This document shows, in pieces, positions 48,017 to 55,457 of a DNA stretch of 59,594 bases (position 1 is the stretch's first letter; each line of letters starts with the position of its first letter). Both the position numbers and the translations under genes were made by a program. The notes beneath the pieces were generated by a model, which was not told the DNA's origin, made no database searches, and was given only the letters and a program-made list of their open reading frames with translations. This DNA comes from a virus: positions 1 through 59,594 of IMG/VR virus record IMGVR_UViG_3300021057_000001; one strand, 5' to 3'.

Positions 48017-49614
48017 GCGGCTGGCTGATCGCCGCCGAGCTCGCGCTGCTCGGCATTCGCTGGGGCTACCACCGGTGGTTCGAGGACAAGGACAGCCCTG
48101 CGCCGCAGGACGAGATCCAGATCCCGCTCACCGCGGAAGGCGCCGCGTACCCGCTCGTCTACGGGCGATGCATGGTGCGCGAGCCGATCCTTGCCTGGGC
48201 TGGCGAGGTTGACGCCGAGCCCGACCCTGACGACGGCGGTCTCGACAGCCAGACGTTTTGGCAGGGGGCGCCATTCCTCTACTACGGCACGTTCCTGTTC
48301 AACATCGGCATCGGTTTCCAGACCTATGATGGCGTGCAACCGGCGAACTACATCTACGGCATCTACGCTGGCGACGAACGGATCTCGGACGGACCGCATC
48401 CGCTTCTGATCAGCCCCGGCGCCCCGTACGTTCGCCTCAGCGATCTCGTCGGCAACGGAAACAACGAGAGTGCGGTGTCGACCGGACCGCGTCCCTGTTT
48501 CGTGTCGACGCTCTACAACCAAGGCGATGACCAGGGCAGCGAGTTTCTCGTGGGCGGGCTCGTCGAGTTCTACAACGGCGGCCACAACCAGAAGCTGGTC
48601 ACCGCTGGAACGCCGACGACGGCGGCCGGCGATCGAATGGTCGACGAGGGAGCAACCGCCACTCAGGTCCCCGGCTTCCGCGGGCTGCTCTCGGTTTTCC
48701 TCGGCGGCGAGTCTGGCTCCGCACCGGGGCTCGAATCGACGAAGTGGTGTCTCGGCTCGTCCGGGAAGATGCACGCGATGAGCTTCGAGGTCGGAAGCTA
48801 CTCGGTCTCGAACTTCGGCTCGCCAACGATCGGCAGCGAGGCGAATCCGGTCGACGTTCTCTACGACCTGCTGACGGGGAGCCGAAAACTGAACCTTCCG
48901 ACCAGCATGATCGATACGACTTCGTGGCAGGAGGTCGCGAACAAGCTCTACGCCGAGGGCAACGGCTACTCGCGGTCGCTGCCGCGCGGCTCGCTGCGCG
49001 AGATGATCCGCGAGATCCTCCTGCAGGGGGACATCGTAATGTACCCGCACCATGCGAGCGAGACCATCAAGCTGAAGGCAATCCGCGCCGACTACGTCTA
49101 CAGTAACCTCCTCGTGATCGATCCGGACTCGTGCGAGTCCTTGAAGTTCGTCGACAGCTACGGGCGCTCGACGATGCCGAACAAGTTCCGCCTCGTCTAC
49201 TCGAACCGGAACAAGCAATACGCGGACGACAGCGTCATCGCGACCAACGATGGCAACGCCTTTGCGCAGATTGCCGCGGGCGAGGAGCTGCTGATCCGCA
49301 TGCCGGGCGTCTGCACGGCGACGAACGCACGGGCATGTCTGGCGCGCGAAGCATCCGCTCGCGGTCGGTCGCTGATGAAGCTGCAGGCGATCGTCAGCCA
49401 GAAGTTCCGCAACTCGATGCCGGGCGACGCCCTCGTGGTGAACTGGCCGGAGTATGGGCTCGCCGGTCGCGTGTTCCGCCTGGCCACGCCGTCGCGCCGC
49501 GGGCAGGACGCGAACACGCTCGAGCTCGACCTGATCGAAGACCACTTCTACACGTTCAGGTTCCAGACCGGCGACGGCACCGGTCTGCCGTCGCTTCCCG
49601 GCGATGCAGCCTAG
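48013..49614 (+). CDS. Tail hub/tip protein, 533 aa
   Basis: The protein follows the BR0599-like gene, as in gene-transfer-agent and Rhodobacter phage tails. It starts with SGWLIAAELALLGIRWGYHR and has PLTAEGAAYPLVYGRCMV, EANPVDVLYDLLTGSRKLNL and YSNRNKQYADDSVIATN, features of central hub proteins. No lysozyme motif is seen. The ATG overlaps the upstream stop. Confidence 0.75.
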   Translation: MSGWLIAAELALLGIRWGYHRWFEDKDSPAPQDEIQIPLTAEGAAYPLVYGRCMVREPILAWAGEVDAEPDPDDGGLDSQTFWQGAPFLYYGTFLFNIGIGFQTYDGVQPANYIYGIYAGDERISDGPHPLLISPGAPYVRLSDLVGNGNNESAVSTGPRPCFVSTLYNQGDDQGSEFLVGGLVEFYNGGHNQKLVTAGTPTTAAGDRMVDEGATATQVPGFRGLLSVFLGGESGSAPGLESTKWCLGSSGKMHAMSFEVGSYSVSNFGSPTIGSEANPVDVLYDLLTGSRKLNLPTSMIDTTSWQEVANKLYAEGNGYSRSLPRGSLREMIREILLQGDIVMYPHHASETIKLKAIRADYVYSNLLVIDPDSCESLKFVDSYGRSTMPNKFRLVYSNRNKQYADDSVIATNDGNAFAQIAAGEELLIRMPGVCTATNARACLAREASARGRSLMKLQAIVSQKFRNSMPGDALVVNWPEYGLAGRVFRLATPSRRGQDANTLELDLIEDHFYTFRFQTGDGTGLPSLPGDAA

Positions 49615-49904
49615 AAGCACTCGAGGAACAGGCGAACTGCGGGCGGTCCCGGGGCGAGCTGGCAGCAACCCCGGTGGCCGTCGGCATCCGTGAAGGTTCT
49701 TGGGCACTCGATGGGGTCCGACGGGCACGGGGGCGGCCCCTCGCAGAACGCCGTACAACTAGGGCCGTTCTCGGTGGGGTTCTCGACGCACGCACGCGAG
49801 CACATCTCGTCGCCAACACCGCACGAGACGCGGTCGTGTGGGCTGGGATCGGCACCATCCCCCGCGCACCCCGCCGCCGCCGCGAGCACCAGAAGTACCC
49901 TCAT
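49611..49904 (-). CDS. Cys-rich lipoprotein (moron), 97 aa
   Basis: RVLLVLAAAAGCAGDG gives a lipoprotein signal with Cys at the cleavage site. The mature part has about twelve cysteines (SCGVGDEMCSRAC, PSCTAFCEGPPPC, RGCCQL) and resembles exported proteins of myxobacteria. It is encoded against the late genes between tail hub and lysis cassette, the typical place for a moron expressed from its own promoter in the lysogen. It overlaps the hub stop by 4 nt. It may alter the host surface or block superinfection (inference). Confidence 0.7.
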   Translation of the reverse strand: MRVLLVLAAAAGCAGDGADPSPHDRVSCGVGDEMCSRACVENPTENGPSCTAFCEGPPPCPSDPIECPRTFTDADGHRGCCQLAPGPPAVRLFLECF

Positions 49905-49983
49905 GCCCCGATCGTAGCCACGCCCGCCCGCCGCCGCCACTTCGAGAGCTGCCGCACCGCGCTGCACCTGCCGCTTGAGGCGG

Positions 49984-49993
49984 AATCGCCCCG
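49984..49993 (+). promoter_or_regulatory. Late element copy 11 (AATCGCCCCG)
   Basis: It ends 27 nt before the GTG of the first lysis gene and lies 80 bp beyond the divergent lipoprotein start. The element therefore goes with the downstream gene, not with an upstream stop. Confidence 0.62.
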
Positions 49994-50020
49994 CGGCGGG
50001 GCCCTTGGGAGCCTTGTCCC

Positions 50021-50677
50021 GTGGGTGACGATCCGACGAAGCCGGGCCGTGCAGGCTCCATGTCCGACACCGACCGAGCGCTGGTCGGGCGCGACCGCCG
50101 ACGCTCGCCCGCAGTTGGTGTTCCCGCGATCGATCCCGCCCTTGCCGAGCAGCTCATGCGGCTGGCGCAGCTCGAGGCCGACCTCATCGCCGAGGCGGAC
50201 GAGTTCGACGAGCAGTTCACGCCGGTGGCCGAGGTCCTCGCGCTGGCGAACACCGCGCGCGAGCGCGACCTCGTGCTCGCCCTGTGGCAGCACAGCGCGA
50301 ACCAGGAGCTGCGGTTTCGTCGCCAGCGCAAGCTGTCGAGCGAGGGCGCGCTCCGCCGCGACACCGACGCGAACACGAAGGCCATCACCGACATCCACGG
50401 GGCGAGCGGCGGCAACGGCAAGCTCGGCGAGCTCCGCAGGCGTGTCGACTCGCTCTCCAAGGCGGCGTGGTGGTTCGTCACCGCGGTCATCGGCGGCATC
50501 GGCGCCGCCGCGGTCAAGCTGGTCATGGTCGTCCGGGCATTCGACGCCGTCGAGAACACGGCCCAGCACAACTCGGCGCGGCTGCTCGAGCAGCAAGCGC
50601 GAATTCTGCGGCTCGAGACCGAGCTGCTCACCAGGTTCAGGCCGGCGGATGCGCCGGATAGGAGCAACGTCCCATGA
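50021..50677 (+). CDS. Coiled-coil membrane protein of the lysis cassette (XhlA-like candidate), 218 aa
   Basis: A long helical N-terminal part (EQLMRLAQLEADLIAEADEF) is followed by a short coiled coil (GELRRRVDSLSKAAWWFVTA). Then come a TM segment (VIGGIGAAAVKLVMVV, about residues 153-170) and another amphipathic helix. This resembles XhlA-type proteins that assist holins, though longer. It starts with a GTG at 50021. Confidence 0.6.
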   Translation: MGDDPTKPGRAGSMSDTDRALVGRDRRRSPAVGVPAIDPALAEQLMRLAQLEADLIAEADEFDEQFTPVAEVLALANTARERDLVLALWQHSANQELRFRRQRKLSSEGALRRDTDANTKAITDIHGASGGNGKLGELRRRVDSLSKAAWWFVTAVIGGIGAAAVKLVMVVRAFDAVENTAQHNSARLLEQQARILRLETELLTRFRPADAPDRSNVP

Positions 50678-51222
50678 AGAAGATCGCCACGTCCGTTCTG
50701 TTCCTCGCCATCGGTTTCGCAGCCATGTTCGCGTTCATCGAAGTCGGCCGCGCGGATACGCCGTCGGTCACGCAGCTGGCCCAGGCGCGCGACACGACCG
50801 AGCATCCGTATCGGCCGCTCGTGGCCCAGGCACCGGGCTCCGGTGCCGTCACGATCCCGCCGTACGAGGGGCCGCCGCTCGACGTGCCGGCCACGGAGAC
50901 ATCGACGGCGCAGGCGCTCCCCGATCCGTCCGCCGAACCTACCGAGTCCGCCACGCTCGTCTGGAAGCTCTACAAGGCGGGTCACCTGATCCCCGCCCTC
51001 ATCGTGTTCGCGTTCTTCGCGTTGATGCTCCTGCAGCGGTGGATCGCGTGGCTGCGCACCGGCTACCGAAAGCTCGTCGTCGCCTCGACGCTCGCCGGCC
51101 TGGCCATGCTCGCCGAGCGCGCCGCGAACGGCGAGACACCGAACATGATGATGATCATGGGCGCGTTCGGTGCGGCCATCGCGCTGTACGTCAAGGGCGA
51201 GGGCGAGACGAAGGCGGCCTAG
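50674..51222 (+). CDS. Holin-like membrane protein, 182 aa
   Basis: MKKIATSVLFLAIGFAAMFA is a signal or first TM segment. A Pro/Thr-rich periplasmic stretch follows, then HLIPALIVFAFFALMLLQRW and a hydrophobic C-terminus (VVASTLAGLAMLAERA, MMMIMGAFGAAIALYV). Membrane topology and location before the endolysin suggest a holin. The ATG at 50674 overlaps the upstream stop. Confidence 0.6.
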   Translation: MKKIATSVLFLAIGFAAMFAFIEVGRADTPSVTQLAQARDTTEHPYRPLVAQAPGSGAVTIPPYEGPPLDVPATETSTAQALPDPSAEPTESATLVWKLYKAGHLIPALIVFAFFALMLLQRWIAWLRTGYRKLVVASTLAGLAMLAERAANGETPNMMMIMGAFGAAIALYVKGEGETKAA

Positions 51223-51224
51223 CG

Positions 51225-51515
51225 GTGGGCACCCGCCTGCAACGTCACCTTGGCGTGCTCGGTACGATCGATCCGGGCCAGTGGACATCGGATCCGCTGC
51301 GTCACCGCGTCGGCCAAATGCTGACCGTCTACTACAGCTGCCCGAAGTGTGGCGGCGTAGACGAGATCGCGACGTCGAGGATTGCCGCTGATGGCGGTGT
51401 GGTTCCGGCGGTTCAGTGCAGCGGCGCGGCGTGCTCGTTCAAGGACTTCGTTTCGCTCGAAGGCTGGCGCGAGCCCGCGTTCGACGTCTCGGACGTGCGG
51501 AGGGCCAAGGCGTGA
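51225..51515 (+). CDS. Zinc-ribbon protein in the lysis cassette, 96 aa
   Basis: CPKCGGVDEI and QCSGAACSFKDFVSLEGW form a four-Cys ribbon of the kind found in small phage proteins. The start is a GTG at 51225; an ATG at 51319 would give a 65-aa form starting just before the ribbon. The function is unknown. Confidence 0.62.
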   Translation: MGTRLQRHLGVLGTIDPGQWTSDPLRHRVGQMLTVYYSCPKCGGVDEIATSRIAADGGVVPAVQCSGAACSFKDFVSLEGWREPAFDVSDVRRAKA

Positions 51516-51589
51516 TCTGGCTCCTCCGCCTCCTCTTCGCGCCACTACTCGCAATCGCGGCCATCGGCTGGCTGCTCTGGAGGGACTGA
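51512..51589 (+). CDS. 25-aa single-TM peptide
   Basis: MIWLLRLLFAPLLAIAAIGW, then LLWRD: one hydrophobic helix flanked by charges. GTG and TGA both overlap neighbours (GTGA and TGATG), so translation is likely. Small TM peptides next to holin genes may be holins, antiholins or lysis regulators. Confidence 0.5.
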   Translation: MIWLLRLLFAPLLAIAAIGWLLWRD

Positions 51590-51810
51590 TGCGCCTCTTG
51601 CTCGCCATCGCGCTCGCCGCCTGTCTCGACGATCCGCCGTCCACCGAGGACGGCCACGATCCGGACGCCGACGTTTGCTGCTGGGGACTCGTCTTTCCGT
51701 GGCTGCCGTCGCCGCCGGAGTGTCTCTGCGGCTACACGGCCGAGGGCACGAAGAAGTGGCTCGAGTGCGTCGACGCCACGTACTGGTGCGACAAGCGGGG
51801 TGTGCCGTGA
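51589..51810 (+). CDS. Cys-rich lipoprotein, 73 aa
   Basis: RLLLAIALAACLDDP carries a lipobox with Cys at 12. The mature part is acidic and Cys/Trp-rich (VCCWGLVFPWLPSPPECLCG, LECVDATYWC). The Asp after the Cys would favour retention in the inner membrane if the E. coli rule holds. It overlaps the TM peptide stop and the spanin-like start. Confidence 0.65.
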   Translation: MRLLLAIALAACLDDPPSTEDGHDPDADVCCWGLVFPWLPSPPECLCGYTAEGTKKWLECVDATYWCDKRGVP

Positions 51811-52181
51811 CGGCGCTCGCTCTCGGCTGCGGCGGCCTTGCGCTCCTCGCTGTCGTTGCCTGCTTCGTGCTCGGGCTCAAGCTGTCGGCGGCTGGGAGGC
51901 GCGAGACCGAGGCCGTGCAGGCGAAGGCCGAGATGGTCGTGGCGACTGGTGAGATCGCCGCCGATCGCGACCGCCACAAGGAGCGAGCGGACAAGGCCGA
52001 GACCCAGGTCGCCGACCTGACGAAGCGCCTGCTCACGGCAGAGGAGCACGTCGCGGAGCTCGCCGCGAAGCTGGCGCGCCAGGTGATCCAGCGCGTCAAG
52101 GAGCAGCCACCGTCGCAGGACGGCGCGGATGCGGTGAACCAGCTGTTCTCCAGGCCGCTCTCGGGGAAGGAGAAGCCATGA
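51807..52181 (+). CDS. Rz-like inner-membrane spanin candidate, 124 aa
   Basis: One N-terminal TM helix (ALGCGGLALLAVVACFVLGL) is followed by a long charged coiled coil (RHKERADKAETQVADLTKRL) and a polar tail, the layout of i-spanins. It starts with a GTG at 51807. A Pro-rich lipoprotein two genes downstream could be the outer-membrane partner. Confidence 0.62.
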   Translation: MTALALGCGGLALLAVVACFVLGLKLSAAGRRETEAVQAKAEMVVATGEIAADRDRHKERADKAETQVADLTKRLLTAEEHVAELAAKLARQVIQRVKEQPPSQDGADAVNQLFSRPLSGKEKP

Positions 52182-52543
52182 GGAAGACGCGCCTTGTCGA
52201 ATGCGACCCGCAGTGGGTCGAGAATTATCACGGCACCGGCAAGATCGACGCGGTCCGATTCAATTGCCCCGAGGGGCATGTCGACTGCATCCACGTCATC
52301 CCGTTCACACCGGCGCTCGACGGCTCGGCGAATGTTCGGGATCGCGTGCAGTGGCAGCGAGCCGGCGACGACTTCGAAACGCTGACGCTCGCGCCGTCGA
52401 TCAAGCGCAACCCTCGGTACGCGTCGCGCGAGGAGGCCATCGCGGCGGGCTGCCTGTCCGAGTACGTCAACGACTCGATGCTGTGCGCGTTCCACGGTTT
52501 CGTCACGAACGGGCAGATCACGTTCTGCGGGGACAGCAAGTGA
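52178..52543 (+). CDS. DUF6527-like protein, 121 aa
   Basis: PQWVENYHGTGKIDAVRFNC, then LTLAPSIKRNPRYASREEAI and MLCAFHGFVTNGQITFCGDS follow the DUF6527 pattern (aromatic start, L-PSI, C-x-F-H-G-F-V-x-N-G). The family is common in phages near lysis or tail genes and has no known function. The His and Cys residues suggest metal binding. The ATG is at 52178. Confidence 0.75.
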   Translation: MRKTRLVECDPQWVENYHGTGKIDAVRFNCPEGHVDCIHVIPFTPALDGSANVRDRVQWQRAGDDFETLTLAPSIKRNPRYASREEAIAAGCLSEYVNDSMLCAFHGFVTNGQITFCGDSK

Positions 52544-52869
52544 CGCGCATCCTCGACATGCTCTGGCGCACACTCGCCTTCGCGGTCCTCGTGCCGCTCG
52601 CGATCGTTGCGCTCGCCCTCTGCGGCTGCGGCCCGAAGTGCCCGAAGCCTCCACCGTGCATTCCGCCGCCGCCAGTGGTCACCGTCGTCAAGCCGCCGCC
52701 GTGCACGCTGCCCGAGCTTCCTCAGCCGATCGAGGGTCTCGGCGTGCCCGACGCGCAGCGCGACGGCTACTTCGTACCGCGCCAGCGCTGGGCCGAGCTC
52801 GGCGGGTACGTCGCCGGCGTTCGCGAGTGGATCGTCGCGGCGACGGCGTGCCTCGAGGCGAGCAAGTGA
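52540..52869 (+). CDS. Pro-rich lipoprotein, outer-membrane spanin (Rz1-like) candidate, 109 aa
   Basis: The N-terminal segment (LAFAVLVPLAIVALALCGCG) is a lipoprotein signal. The mature start is very Pro/Cys-rich (PKCPKPPPCIPPPPVVTVVK), as in o-spanins, and the C-terminus is helical. It starts with a GTG at 52540. With the coiled-coil membrane protein at 51807-52181 it could form a two-component spanin that fuses inner and outer membranes. This would imply a Gram-negative host. Confidence 0.65.
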   Translation: MTRILDMLWRTLAFAVLVPLAIVALALCGCGPKCPKPPPCIPPPPVVTVVKPPPCTLPELPQPIEGLGVPDAQRDGYFVPRQRWAELGGYVAGVREWIVAATACLEASK

Positions 52870-53012
52870 ACTGGAACGAGGTCGAGCGCGACGAGCGCTA
52901 CCGCCGCGTGTTCGTCGTGTGGCGCTGTCGGAGCTGCGGCAAGCGCGCGGTCACGATCGGCGCCGCGTCGCCCGGCAACTGCTGCTGCAGCGGCAAGGAA
53001 GTGCGGGTGTGA
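52866..53012 (+). CDS. Small Cys-rich zinc-binding protein, 48 aa
   Basis: WRCRSCGKRA and GNCCCSGKE form a compact metal site. GTG and TGA overlap the neighbours. The function is unknown. Confidence 0.55.
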   Translation: MNWNEVERDERYRRVFVVWRCRSCGKRAVTIGAASPGNCCCSGKEVRV

Positions 53013-53089
53013 GCTGGTCCGCTCGCCGCCGCCGCGACGCCGCGGAGTTCAAGGTGCTGCGCGTCGTCGACGACCCGAGGTGGAACTGA
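53009..53089 (+). CDS. 26-aa basic peptide
   Basis: A short frame (SWSARRRRDAAEFKVLRVVD, then DPRWN) with a GTG overlapping the upstream TGA and a stop overlapping the next ATG. It may only serve translational coupling. Confidence 0.4.
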   Translation: MSWSARRRRDAAEFKVLRVVDDPRWN

Positions 53090-53286
53090 TGCACTGCAAG
53101 CTCGGTCCGCTCAAGTGCTCGCAGTGCGCCGGCGTACCCGCCAAGCGCGTCGATGTCGTCGATGGCTCGGTGACCGTGGACGGCGTGGTCACGCGCGATG
53201 CCCAGCCGGAGAGCGACCTCAATCAGCGAGCGCAGAACAGCCGTCGGCGTGGCGGTCAAACGCGCACGGGAAGGGGCAAGCGATGA
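53089..53286 (+). CDS. Small Cys-containing protein, 65 aa
   Basis: CKLGPLKCSQCAG at the N-terminus could bind metal. The C-terminus is polar and basic (NQRAQNSRRRGGQTRTGRGK). The ATG at 53089 overlaps the upstream stop and follows CCGAGGTGGAAC. Confidence 0.55.
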   Translation: MHCKLGPLKCSQCAGVPAKRVDVVDGSVTVDGVVTRDAQPESDLNQRAQNSRRRGGQTRTGRGKR

Positions 53287-53921
53287 CACGATTCGCAGAA
53301 GCATTCCCGCCGCCGGACGTCTACCTGGACCGGCGCAACTTCTCGCACGGTCACCACATCGACGGCGGCAACCGTCCATGGAAGGCCATCACCGGCATCT
53401 GCTTGCACCAGACCGCGTGCGTTCTCGGCGAGCGGCCAGAGCGCTGGGACACGCTCGGCGCGCACCTCGGCATCCTTCGTTCGGGGCGCGTCGTCCACGT
53501 CCACGACTTCTCGCGGCTCGTGTGGCACGCCAACGGGTGGAACGCGAAGACGATCGGCATCGAGATCGACGGCCTGTTCGAGGGCGTCCACGGCGATCAG
53601 CGCACGGTCTGGGACGACCCGTCGACGCCGCAACACGAGCGCGGGATGGACGTGACGCCGCAGCAGATCGAGGCAGCGAAGCAGACGATCCGCTGGTGCT
53701 GCACCGAGGTCCAGCGGCACGGCGGCGAGGTTGCTGTGCTGGTCGCGCACCGGCAGTCGTCGAAGTCGCGCAGGAACGATCCGGGATCGCAGGTCTGGAA
53801 GGAGATCGCGCTGCCGATGATGGCCGAGCTGGGGCTCAGCGACGGCGGGCCGGGGTTCGCGATCGGCGGGTACGCCATCCCCGAGGAGTGGGACGAGACG
53901 CGGAAGGGGATCCGGTACTGA
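53283..53921 (+). CDS. Endolysin, N-acetylmuramoyl-L-alanine amidase, 212 aa
   Basis: ITGICLHQTAC (His 42), WHANGWNAKTIGIEID (His 82, Asn) and VAHRQSSKSRRNDPGS (His 156, Asp 166) make up the zinc-dependent amidase_2/PGRP fold. The enzyme cuts the bond between MurNAc and L-Ala in peptidoglycan. There is no signal peptide and no separate wall-binding domain, so release depends on the holin. The ATG is at 53283. Confidence 0.9.
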   Translation: MTRFAEAFPPPDVYLDRRNFSHGHHIDGGNRPWKAITGICLHQTACVLGERPERWDTLGAHLGILRSGRVVHVHDFSRLVWHANGWNAKTIGIEIDGLFEGVHGDQRTVWDDPSTPQHERGMDVTPQQIEAAKQTIRWCCTEVQRHGGEVAVLVAHRQSSKSRRNDPGSQVWKEIALPMMAELGLSDGGPGFAIGGYAIPEEWDETRKGIRY

Positions 53922-54058
53922 TGGTGCGCCTCGCCGACCTGCGCCGCCGTCCGCGCACGGTCGCGCGACTGGCCAGGCGCCGCGGCGGAGTGCGCGTCGT
54001 CGGCGAGCGCGGTCAGCTGCTGTTCACGCTGTGCATTCCGTCGGGGCCGATCGCGTGA
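53921..54058 (+). CDS. Phd/YefM-like small basic protein, 45 aa
   Basis: VRLADLRRRPRTVARLARRR, then GVRVVGERGQLLFTLCIP resembles the strand-helix DNA-binding start of Phd antitoxins (dLr ... v.v...G.p...l.P). No toxin gene follows. The ATG overlaps the endolysin stop. It may be a regulator, or a short orphan. Confidence 0.45.
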   Translation: MVRLADLRRRPRTVARLARRRGGVRVVGERGQLLFTLCIPSGPIA

Positions 54059-54143
54059 GCTGCGGCGGGCGGCCGGGCAAGGGACGTTCGCTTGGGTGGA
54101 GCAGTGCTGGGACGTGGGCTACAGGAGCCCTTGGAAGGCGTAG
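54059..54143. other. 85-bp convergent gap after the lysis cassette
   Basis: Late rightward genes and the leftward accessory gene converge here. GGGCT-ACAGG-AGCCC (54116-54130) forms a 5-bp hairpin followed by TTGG only, so it is a weak terminator candidate. Nothing else is recognised. Confidence 0.35.
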
Positions 54144-54437
54144 CTAGCGATCGAGACGCAGCGTCGGCTGGTCGCCGTCCATCGACTCCCAGCCGATCGT
54201 CGGCGCATTCGCCGCATACGAGGTCGCAATCGCAAGAGCCGAGAGGCCGTCATCGCTCATTGCGAAACCGGCCGGCACGACCAGATGGAACGGAACCCGC
54301 TCTCCGCCACGCTCGACCACGATCCTTCCGACGTCATTCACGCGCGTGTCGAGCGGCCACACTAACGTCACCACGCGTACGGCGCCGTCGTCGGTCAGTA
54401 CGATACCGTCCTCGAACGAAGGCCAGCGGATATCCAC
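54144..54437 (-). CDS. Hypothetical protein, 97 aa
   Basis: A small beta-rich protein (IRWPSFEDGIVLTDDGAVRV, VERGGERVPFHLVVPAGFAM) with a helical C-terminus. It starts with a GTG at 54437, 19 bp from a copy of the GTYGGCGCACGTTGRC element. No family is recognised; it is an accessory-block gene. Confidence 0.6.
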   Translation of the reverse strand: MDIRWPSFEDGIVLTDDGAVRVVTLVWPLDTRVNDVGRIVVERGGERVPFHLVVPAGFAMSDDGLSALAIATSYAANAPTIGWESMDGDQPTLRLDR

Positions 54438-54455
54438 GCCATCACCCTACCGCGC

Positions 54456-54471
54456 GTCGGCGCACGTTGAC
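54456..54471. promoter_or_regulatory. Copy 2 of GTYGGCGCACGTTGRC element
   Basis: GTCGGCGCACGTTGAC, identical to the copy at 55557-55572, sits between the gene starting at 54437 and the end of hicB. Confidence 0.45.
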
Positions 54472-54482
54472 CAGCGGCGGTT

Positions 54483-55256
54483 TCAGGTCGCCTTGGAAGG
54501 CTTGAGCTGCGCCGACTTCGTGGCGCGGCTCGGTGGCGCCTTCGCGACAGACGCCCGGATAGACGGGTCGCGGGGGACGTTGACCTTCATGATGATGTCA
54601 CGCGGACGAGCCCGCATCGCCTGGATGTCCTCGCTGCTCTTCAGCGGCTCGGCGGCGAGTTCCTCCTTCAGCCGCTGGGGCAGCGTGCTCGGATCGTAGG
54701 CGGCCTTCGACTTCCCTCCGAGCTTGAGTCCGATAACGCGGGTGATCGTTCCCTTTCCCTTGTTGATCTGCATCGCTTCGATGCGCTTCACGGGCGGTGA
54801 GTCCGCCATGGTCGCGTCCTTCGCCGAACGGCGCGCCTTCGTCGGCTTCCGCTCGACCAGTGCGAGCGTGATCTCCGGGGCGATCGCCTTCAGGACATCG
54901 AGGAGCGTCTCGAGCTTCGGGATGGCGCCCTGCTCGTAGCGCGCGTAGGCGTTGCGCGAGCTCGCCCCGATCTTGTTCGCGACCTCAGCGAGCGAGAGCT
55001 TGTGGACCTCGCGCTGGTAGCGGAGGACGACCGCGATCAGCTTGCCCAGATCGTTCGACTCGACCACGACCGTTCCAGCATCGTCGACCGGCGTCACCGT
55101 GACCTTGAAGCTCGGATCGTCAACGACGTCCTCGAAGGCATCTGCGAGGGCCTGACGTGCCTCCGACTCGGACTTGCCCTGCGTGAAGACGCCTGCGATG
55201 TCGCAATGGGCGCCCCACCAGCTTCCGTCCTTCTCGATGCGTGCGGTGATCATCAT
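54483..55256 (-). CDS. hicB: HicB-type antitoxin with XRE domain and long C-terminal extension, 257 aa
   Basis: The first 75 residues (TARIEKDGSWWGAHCDIAGV, FTQGKSESEARQALADAFED) are a HicB partial RNase-H-like fold that binds the toxin. Residues about 85-132 (LSLAEVANKIGASSRNAYAR, GAIPKLETLLDVLKAIAPE) are an XRE HTH for operator binding. A further 110 residues without a known domain follow, much longer than usual HicB (about 130 aa). The extension is Lys/Ala/Pro-rich. It is encoded 19 nt downstream of hicA. The ATG is at 55256. Confidence 0.82.
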   Translation of the reverse strand: MMITARIEKDGSWWGAHCDIAGVFTQGKSESEARQALADAFEDVVDDPSFKVTVTPVDDAGTVVVESNDLGKLIAVVLRYQREVHKLSLAEVANKIGASSRNAYARYEQGAIPKLETLLDVLKAIAPEITLALVERKPTKARRSAKDATMADSPPVKRIEAMQINKGKGTITRVIGLKLGGKSKAAYDPSTLPQRLKEELAAEPLKSSEDIQAMRARPRDIIMKVNVPRDPSIRASVAKAPPSRATKSAQLKPSKAT

Positions 55257-55275
55257 GGGTAGGGTACTCCGGCGG

Positions 55276-55449
55276 CTACAGATGCGCCGCGGCTAGGATT
55301 TTCCGCGCCGTGCCCGGCGCGATTTCGGTGTGGCGCGGCACGGCGATCGTGTGCGCCTTGGTCTGGTGGCCGAAGATCTCGTGCTTGCCCCGGCGGACAG
55401 GGAACCAGCCCAGCGCGTTCAGCATCCTGACCAGTTCCCGCCGCTTCAT
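55276..55449 (-). CDS. hicA: HicA-type mRNA interferase toxin, 57 aa
   Basis: MKRRELVRMLNALGWFPVRR, then GKHEIFGH is the dsRBD-like HicA fold with the conserved His (23) in the GKH motif. The C-terminus HTEIAPGTARKILAAAHL is standard. The toxin cleaves mRNA when free of HicB. The start is the ATG at 55449; the frame stays open upstream through the promoter and is not coding there. The pair may stabilise the prophage or abort infection by other phages. Confidence 0.87.
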   Translation of the reverse strand: MKRRELVRMLNALGWFPVRRGKHEIFGHQTKAHTIAVPRHTEIAPGTARKILAAAHL

Positions 55450-55457
55450 TACCTCTA

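Noticed and set aside
47851-49758. 635-aa leftward reading frame opposite the tail hub gene
   Set aside because: It is antisense to two clearly coding tail genes and its composition is Arg/Val/Ala-rich without domain signs.
54116-54130. GGGCT-ACAGG-AGCCC hairpin as an intrinsic terminator
   Set aside because: The stem is only 5 bp and is not followed by a T tract. It is kept only as a weak remark in the gap description.
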